Positions 59,701-64,000 of a stretch of 64,000 nucleotides of DNA are shown here, piece by piece. The notes under the pieces were generated by a model that was given only the letters and a program-made list of their open reading frames with translations, was not told the origin of the DNA and did not search any database. Origin of the DNA: Omphiscola glabra. Lineage: Eukaryota; Mollusca; Gastropoda; Lymnaeidae. Where the stretch lies: contig OZ024794.1 of NCBI GenBank assembly GCA_964017045.1, positions 20,339,617 through 20,403,616 on the forward strand, in the 5' to 3' direction. Made by a program: the position numbers and the translations under genes. Position 1 is the first letter of the stretch, and each line of letters begins with the position of its first letter.

Positions 59701-61470
59701 CAAATCTGCAGAATTACTTTTTGCTTACTGGTACTTTGGTAACAAACTTAGCTAGTAAATTACTTTTTTTTCTCTTCATTTTATTATGTCTCTTACAATC
59801 AACTTGATCACCATGAGAGTTTTAAATCAAGCCAGAAAAAGAATATAGGATAATCTTTAATCAAAATAAAAGGAATCATCATCATATTTAGCTAAGTTAA
59901 AAAGAAAAAAGAAATTCAATTTTTAAAAGAAAGAATTACAAGATTTTTCCACTCTGTTCATGATTCACTAACCTCTGTGCTGTAGACAGGAGCAATATCA
60001 ATGATGCAAATCATTTTGATGAGTGTAATTGCAATAGAAAGAAGTTCAAGAGCCAAAGGGCAATGATATTTAATGCTGATTTTTAGTTCAACAACTTTCA
60101 TTGAGATTGTAAACAGTAGTTTATGATTTATTTAATCATTTCTAATGTTCTTTTTTAAAATTTTATTTATTGAAAGCCTCATGATTAAAATGTTTACCCT
60201 GCAGGTGGGTACAACTATTTTGGCACAGAACGAATGTACAGTGGAATCCTGGGCCAAGAATTGGAAGCTGACATATATTTTGGTGTTGTTTACTACCAGC
60301 GACTCAGGCACATGGTGTCAGATAAATTTCAGGTAAGGAAAACTGCCAGGGCACTTTTTTTCTCCCAGATTTGTTTCTTCCTGCAGCTGTTCCTTGACCG
60401 GTAAGACTACAGTCATATTCACTTAAACAGATATTTGTTAATCTCATGCCAAGTTACTATTCAGTGTTGTATTCTGACTAATGGTTGAGGGTGGGTTGGT
60501 TTTTTTAGTGTGCTTGTGTTTACCTCCTCCCCAAGATTTGTTGCATTACTACACACTATGTTGACAATTCCATTGTATCTGAAGAATACCTTGGATAAAT
60601 TGTAAAGTGTACCTGGTACTTCATTTTGGTTGAAAGGCAAACAACTTTAACTATCAAAGCTTTACATATTTCTCCAACTCTATTATTACTTTAGAATATT
60701 ACAGCTATTCGCTAATAGATCATATTTTGATATATTTTTTATTTATTATTTGTGTGAACCAACAGGTGAGGACGACAGGACCAGTAGACCAAGTCACACA
60801 GCAGCCAGTCAAGGGCAGAAAACGAGCTGGTGGCATACGATTTGGTGAAATGGAGAGGGATGCACTCATTACACATGGTACAAGCTTCTTGTTGAATGAC
60901 AGACTTCTGAATTGCTCTGATAAATCAAAGGTAGGTGCTCAACTCAGTTATTAAATTTATAGCCTGTATTTATAACCATTTTTTACTATCCCTGTTAGAA
61001 CAAAGTTATCTTTGTATTTGTAACAATCCTTTATATCAAATATGCTAATTATTTGGTCAAGTGGGAGCAAATTTATAATTCATTGTTCATTCAAAAAGAA
61101 TGAAACAAATGTCTAATTTGTAGTGGCGTATTTTTAAGGAGACTCTAAGACTGAATTCCTTTTAGCCTAATCGGGTTAACATTGTTTAACATGGTGTCAC
61201 TTTGTTTTCCAAATCTTATATTATTGCTTTCAGGCATACATCTGTAGAACGTGTAAGACAATATTATCTCCCTTGTTGGTCAACCACACAGACGAAGACT
61301 TAGGCCGGGGACATAGTACAAAATTTCACCACCAGATTGTTTGTCAACACTGCCAGCGTCGTGATAACATTCAGATGGTCACAGTTCCTTATGTTTTTCG
61401 TTACTTGGTTGCTGAACTTGCTAGTATAGGGATAAAAATTAACTTAGAAATCAAACAGAACATTGGATAA
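38731..61470 (+). CDS. POLR1B: DNA-directed RNA polymerase I subunit RPA2 (second-largest subunit)
   Basis: Catalytic-core subunit that with RPA1 forms the active site for pre-rRNA synthesis in the nucleolus. Coding exons: 38731-38793, 42437-42514, 43160-43237, 43533-43607, 43724-43843, 44907-44972, 45115-45189, 45620-45718, 45846-45941, 46065-46141, 46300-46500, 47222-47339, 48547-48634, 48917-49023, 49315-49450, 49543-49616, 50583-50789, 51425-51622, 54603-54710, 55353-55529, 55653-55736, 55979-56033, 56747-56837, 57367-57508, 57797-57855, 58251-58348, 58952-59077, 60205-60332, 60766-60930, 61234-61470. The sum is 3426 nt, 1141 aa (human 1135). Motifs: [11 protein letters not shown] at the N-terminus, [14 protein letters not shown] (about 163-177), [48 protein letters not shown] (748-755), [12 protein letters not shown] (877-888), [11 protein letters not shown] (about 1032), and a C-terminal zinc ribbon (Cys 1067, 1070, 1100, 1103). 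The ATG is the first in frame after an upstream TAG. AATAAA at 61739. No breaks seen. Confidence 0.97.
39030..39480 (-). mobile_element. LINE 3' end (ORF2 C-terminus and 3'UTR)
   Basis: The minus strand encodes, with one frame change, [18 protein letters not shown] and [15 protein letters not shown] followed by a stop, a typical C-terminal end of L2/CR1-type ORF2. It is followed by a 3'UTR with 'agccctaggctggggtac' and an AT-rich tail. The same 3'UTR motif occurs at 50210-50300. It lies in POLR1B intron 1. Confidence 0.6.
40262..42132 (-). mobile_element. hAT element with BED-finger fragment and perfect 8-bp duplication
   Basis: The 1871-bp element has ends TAGGGTCGCAAAACCGGG and the inverse of TAGGGCTTGAAAACCGGG. 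Identical 8-bp duplications GTAAAAAG flank it (40254-40261, 42133-42140). Subterminal 'cccggtattttcgata' motifs recur near both ends. On the minus strand, 40798-41166 encodes a BED zinc finger ([21 protein letters not shown]-x2-C with later His pair) and an acidic tail. The RNase-H catalytic core is absent, so it is an internally deleted copy. It lies in POLR1B intron 1. Confidence 0.85.
41330..41450. repeat. 48-bp tandem repeat, about 2.5 copies, inside the hAT element
   Basis: Units of about 48 bp containing 'gacattcagtcatgtaaatt' and 'ttggctaggta' follow one another with few changes. They translate on the minus strand as repeated [11 protein letters not shown], with no sign of selection. 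Confidence 0.75.
44030..44690 (+). mobile_element. Penelope-like element 3' fragment (GIY-YIG domain and tail)
   Basis: Plus-strand frames around 44160-44330 read [18 protein letters not shown], then [20 protein letters not shown], the GIY-YIG nuclease region of Penelope-like elements, followed by LDTTWHECH, which has a counterpart (LDTTWLDCH) in the copy at 1330-3570. A tail like 'ctggagaaagctatttgcag' near 44630 matches the 3' tail type. Stops interrupt it. It lies in a POLR1B intron; a similar pyrimidine-rich tail at 56465-56540 may be another remnant. Confidence 0.65.
45487..45562. repeat. Short tandem repeat, about 3 copies of 23 bp
   Basis: Unit 'acaaatgagaactatttgat' plus three bases repeats about three times just upstream of the POLR1B exon at 45620. 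Confidence 0.75.
47390..48235. repeat. Very AT-rich block, probable AT-rich MITE relic
   Basis: About 850 bp of very high A+T with many 'aaatttaaat'-like stretches. Its right end reads 'gatttaaatcatctcaaccctg', the style of an AT-rich MITE terminus, and the left part has 'gctttaaatcgggc'. No clean matching ends or duplication found. It lies in the POLR1B intron 47340-48546. Confidence 0.35.
49690..50060 (-). mobile_element. LINE ORF2 C-terminal fragment in a GC-richer island
   Basis: The minus strand reads [19 protein letters not shown] then a helix and a few residues to stop, the usual W-x-x-x-A-x-D-R-x-x-W/R-R end of LINE reverse transcriptases. The piece is clearly richer in G+C than the surrounding POLR1B intron, which marks it as an insertion. 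Confidence 0.55.
50210..50300 (-). mobile_element. LINE 3'UTR fragment
   Basis: The sequence 'gtaccccagcctagggctg' with an adjacent ATT-rich tail matches the 3'UTR of the LINE at 39030-39480 in the same orientation. The 'ttattattattgttgttgg' side would be the 3' tail. Confidence 0.55.
51713..54299. mobile_element. hAT-like element with CAGACCTG ends and 6-bp duplication, containing a pogo element
   Basis: Termini CAGACCTGTTCAC and the inverse of CAGACCTGTTTACC; flanks AGATTG (51707-51712) and AGATTG (54300-54305) are identical. Subterminal 'tacgattttg'-type motifs match the MITE at 17682-17839. Around 53600-53660 the plus strand reads [15 protein letters not shown], the dimerisation-domain signature of hAT transposases, supporting superfamily membership. 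A pogo-type copy occupies 52225-53576. It lies in the POLR1B intron 51623-54602. Confidence 0.7.
52225..53576 (+). mobile_element. Pogo/Tigger-type transposon, internally deleted, nested
   Basis: The ends CCGTATTTTCTGGCGTATAA and the inverse of ATGTATTTTCCGGCTTATAA are flanked by TA. Subterminal 'gtcttatacgcc' blocks repeat inverted. The open frame 52540-53034 encodes the C-terminal part of a pogo-type transposase ([20 protein letters not shown], then an acidic tail with a [10 protein letters not shown] end). The N-terminal helix-turn-helix and first catalytic Asp residues are missing, so it is not autonomous. Confidence 0.8.
56041..56278. repeat. Exact 119-bp tandem duplication
   Basis: Bases 56041-56159 and 56160-56278 are identical by eye over all 119 positions. 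The first copy starts 8 bases after the donor of the POLR1B exon ending at 56033, so the duplication is intronic. Confidence 0.92.
57196..57345. repeat. 16-bp tandem repeat, about 9 copies
   Basis: Units of the type 'ttacacaattcctata' alternate with 'ttacgctattcctata' and 'tttcacaattcctata'. The array ends about 20 bases before the acceptor of the POLR1B exon at 57367 and may supply its pyrimidine tract. Confidence 0.9.
57938..58108 (-). mobile_element. tRNA-derived SINE, probable
   Basis: Read on the minus strand the piece starts 'gccctgtggtgcagttgtaa' with a tRNA-like A-box region (tggtgcagttgtaacattg) and continues through 'ggctcttaactaag' to a GC-richer body. A clear B-box and tail were not confirmed. 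It lies in the POLR1B intron 57856-58250. Confidence 0.45.
58487..58742 (-). mobile_element. RTE-type LINE 3' end, second copy
   Basis: The minus strand reads [19 protein letters not shown], then [17 protein letters not shown] and [11 protein letters not shown] to a 'ggatggatg' tail. Same family as 3680-4172, with a more intact frame. It lies in the POLR1B intron 58349-58951. Confidence 0.8.
59215..59560 (+). mobile_element. Possible LTR with adjacent primer-binding-like site
   Basis: The stretch from a 'tgttgttatg' region to 'ggttaca' contains an AATAAA-type signal (gaataaac near 59483) and is followed by 'ctggcccgtgag', which looks like a primer-binding site plus leader. A second LTR and internal genes were not found, so this is a truncated copy at best. 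It lies in the POLR1B intron 59078-60204. Confidence 0.35.
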
Positions 61471-62424
61471 GTTTATAGTGCTTGCTCTGTGGCTATTAAG
61501 ATTCAGAAATGTATATCCCCTTTAACAATACAAATTGCTTTATATAATTAATGAGTCATAGTTAAAAGTAATAAATTTAAAAGCTGTTCGCTATGAATGT
61601 ACAACTACTTTCTAAATTGATTTGTCACTTAACTTACTTTTGATTTTTATGTACGACTGCATTAGTGACATCCGCAAATGTTTTAAATGTTATGAATTAT
61701 TGTTTAATTTGAAATATATTGTTAATTTTTTTTTTATTAAATAAATTACCAAAGTGAATAACATTTTAAACTCATTTCCAGATTTTGTATTTTTAAAAAA
61801 AAAAAAAAAATTTTAAGTACAGTTACAGAGATGACATAGATATTTAATTATTTTAAGCATTCATGTTTTGATGTGGAAAATATATATGTAAAATGTTTAT
61901 ATATTATTATAACAATAATAAAAGTCACAAACTCTAAAAAGAAATTTGAAAAATTAATTCATTTTTACATATAATCATGTTTGTTCTACAGATATTTTGA
62001 AGCTTTCAATGTTTTTTTTTCTTTTAAAGTATATGTCAAGATAGAGAGTGATGTTACAGATTATTAAGGAATAAAGTTATTTATTTATCAATTCCAGTCT
62101 CTTTGTAAAGTTACAGGAGAGTATTCCCTAGAGACTAAAACCAGCAAATGAAAATGGAATAAAATTACATCACAGATTAATTTAATATTTTTATCACAGA
62201 AAATGTCACTCACTGCTGCAGAAGAGAATACAAAACGTTCTAGAAGCTTTAGATAAATGGAGTATCCAGTGGCTTTTTAAAGTCTATTACATTTTTTATA
62301 CTGTATTTCACTGCAGAAAAATGTACGAGTTATGAGTATAATACTTATAAAGGTATAAGCATGAGATATCACAAAACTTTTTAAAGCATCAAATTTTACT
62401 GCATTGCAAGTGATTGGAAACCAG
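61471..62424. other. POLR1B 3'UTR and tail-to-tail spacer
   Basis: Contains the POLR1B 3'UTR with AATAAA at 61739-61744 and a second one near 61916. The right part should hold the 3'UTR of the minus-strand gene at 62425. No repeats or genes recognised. Confidence 0.55.
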
Positions 62425-63221
62425 TTAGGAAAGGCCTCCACCTAAATCACAGTCCACATCCCGGAAAACTTGCTTACAATTAAGTGAAGTAATTCTTGGG
62501 ACATCAAAAGGAGAAAGTCTGTCATGCATAGACTGTAAGCGATTTCTCATGAACCGCTCTGACTCCAATGCCTCATGATAGTATCCATAGTATTCTCCCC
62601 TAGGGGCTCTTGCTGGGGGCATCCAACCATCTGCCTTGGGCCAACTGTTCAAAAATATGTCCCTTGGGGGCATTCCATTTATATGCCTAGTGTATCCATT
62701 CAGTCTTAAACTGGGAACACCTGAAGGCTGGGTCCCAATATGATTACTGTAGAAACCTGACAAACAAGATGAACAGGTTCAATATTGAAAAGTTATTAAG
62801 GAGGTCTAAGTCTACCATTGCTACCATGTCTATTGAACTGTATGATGGTACTACCTTCAAGAAAAGTAAATTCTTTTGAATCATATAAGAAATTAGTTAA
62901 AAAATTCAGACATGATGTTTCTTTTAATGCTTAAATTTTTTTAATTATAAATGTAAACACACACAAAAATAATATAAAGAACTGACCACTTGGTGTGTGC
63001 TTTTGTCTGTGATAATCAGTCCAATTTTCTTCTGCTCCTGCAATGTTCTGATCTCTTCTTGTCAAACGGGGATTGTAACGCACGGCTCGCAGTTCTTCCC
63101 AATTAGGATACGATGGGACATAGTGTGGAGGGCTTGTCCATAAAAAAGATTTGTCTTTGCCACTAAGAAACACTTCCTCTCTGGCCAGATTAAGTGGAGC
63201 TTCATGTTTACTAGTAAACAT
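62425..63221 (-). CDS. Unrecognised 188-aa protein, possible ciliary/sperm microtubule inner protein type
   Basis: Two coding exons, 62987-63221 and 62425-62756, join in phase across a 230-bp intron (GTCAGT donor, tttgtcag acceptor); 235 + 332 = 567 nt. The start is the first ATG, and the stop TAA follows a GGGLS end. The protein has no signal peptide or membrane segment and is rich in Pro, Tyr, Trp and Arg, with short motifs such as PPHYVPSYPNWEEL, NGMPPRDIF and ESERFMRNRLQSMHDR. That composition and the late RNRLQ helix recall small axonemal microtubule inner proteins of the SPMIP/CIMIP kind, but I cannot name an orthologue. The intron phases and conserved-looking blocks make it a credible gene. 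Confidence 0.65.
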
Positions 63222-64000
63222 TGTATTTGCCGTTTTCTTAATGCAACTTTTATAACTTGCTCAACTATTAAGGTTGTCTCTCATCTGATTTCTAATGAAG
63301 AAAACATTGATTTAATGTGAATAACTAAGTTCAAGACACAGGATACTGGACAATTATAATCATCTGCTACATAACCAGTTTAATAAAAAAAATTAACTCT
63401 AAAACTTAATATAAGCCTTTAATTTGAAATAATTACACATTTTAAAAAAAATATTTTACATTCATAGGAATTAAGTTAAAAATGTATATATTACCAGAAC
63501 ATATACACATTAGTTACACCCTAGCATTCTTAAAGCAGGAAAAATAATGATTATGTTGAAATAACTCATTGATGTGTCTTTTTTAAAATAGTACTTTATT
63601 AAATAAATTGTTCTATGCTATTTCAAGTATTTCCAGGAAATAAGGAACACTATAATTATAATGTAAAGGAAAACTTTACAGATTTAGTGTCCCCCCTTAA
63701 TATTCCACATATTTTTTAGTATGCCGTGCTACATAAATATAAGTATTTATAAGGATTTCAGCAAAAACCCTAAATATTTAGCTTTTCTCACTTAAAAAAA
63801 AAAAAGATTACTAAATCTTTCTTCAACCTACTACAACTGCTCGTTAGTTAAGTTAATGGCAGTAGGCCTACTACTACTTAATACTTAAATGTTGATAGGA
63901 TTCAATTCATGATAAAAATCAATTTACTTTATATCAATTTAATAAATAGGTAAAATCATTTTTAAAAGTTAAAAAAATTAAAAAGTTCTAACTACAAATA
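63222..64000. other. AT-rich flank upstream of the 188-aa gene
   Basis: Should contain the promoter and 5'UTR of the minus-strand gene ending at 63221. I see no coding exon, repeat or clear regulatory motif. Confidence 0.45.

Overview
This is an animal (metazoan) nuclear genomic window: AT-rich, genes split into many small exons with GT-AG introns, and introns packed with DNA transposons and non-LTR retroelements. The protein similarities, the mobile-element mix (Penelope-like, RTE-like, Helitron, TTAA transposons) and a SPIN-type hAT copy, a horizontally transferred family reported from the pond snail Lymnaea stagnalis, suggest a mollusc, most likely a freshwater heterobranch snail. The species call is inference. 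There is no operon, CRISPR array, rRNA or recognisable tRNA gene.

Layout. 1-5430 (minus): 5' part of a coiled-coil + NHL-repeat (TRIM-NHL-like) gene that runs off the left edge; its intron holds a decayed Penelope-like element and an RTE-like 3' end. 5431-9638: intergenic, with a 173-bp SPIN copy and a Tigger-like MITE. 9639-11563 (plus): two-exon gene for an unrecognised 91-aa acidic coiled-coil protein. 13067-37992 (minus): EIF2AK3/PERK, 18 coding exons predicted, about 1139 aa. Its introns carry hAT, Harbinger-like and Helitron pieces, a possible nested gene, and a TTAA-type transposon with an in-frame minisatellite into which a piggyBac copy later inserted. 37993-38730: short divergent spacer. 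38731-61470 (plus): POLR1B (RNA polymerase I second-largest subunit), 30 coding exons, 1141 aa, with hAT, pogo-in-hAT, Penelope, LINE, SINE and LTR-like insertions in its introns. 62425-63221 (minus): two-exon gene for an unrecognised 188-aa basic, Pro/Tyr/Trp-rich protein.

The two well-supported genes, PERK (ER-stress eIF2alpha kinase) and POLR1B (rRNA synthesis), lie head to head about 740 bp apart, so a shared bidirectional promoter is plausible. Both exon models were joined by eye. Their coding sums (3420 and 3426 nt) divide by three and the predicted lengths are close to the human proteins, which supports the exon borders. The most notable features outside the genes are the TTAA-in-TTAA transposon nest, the 24-copy in-frame repeat inside a transposase, the SPIN copy, and a hAT-like family with 6-bp target duplications that includes a three-level nest.
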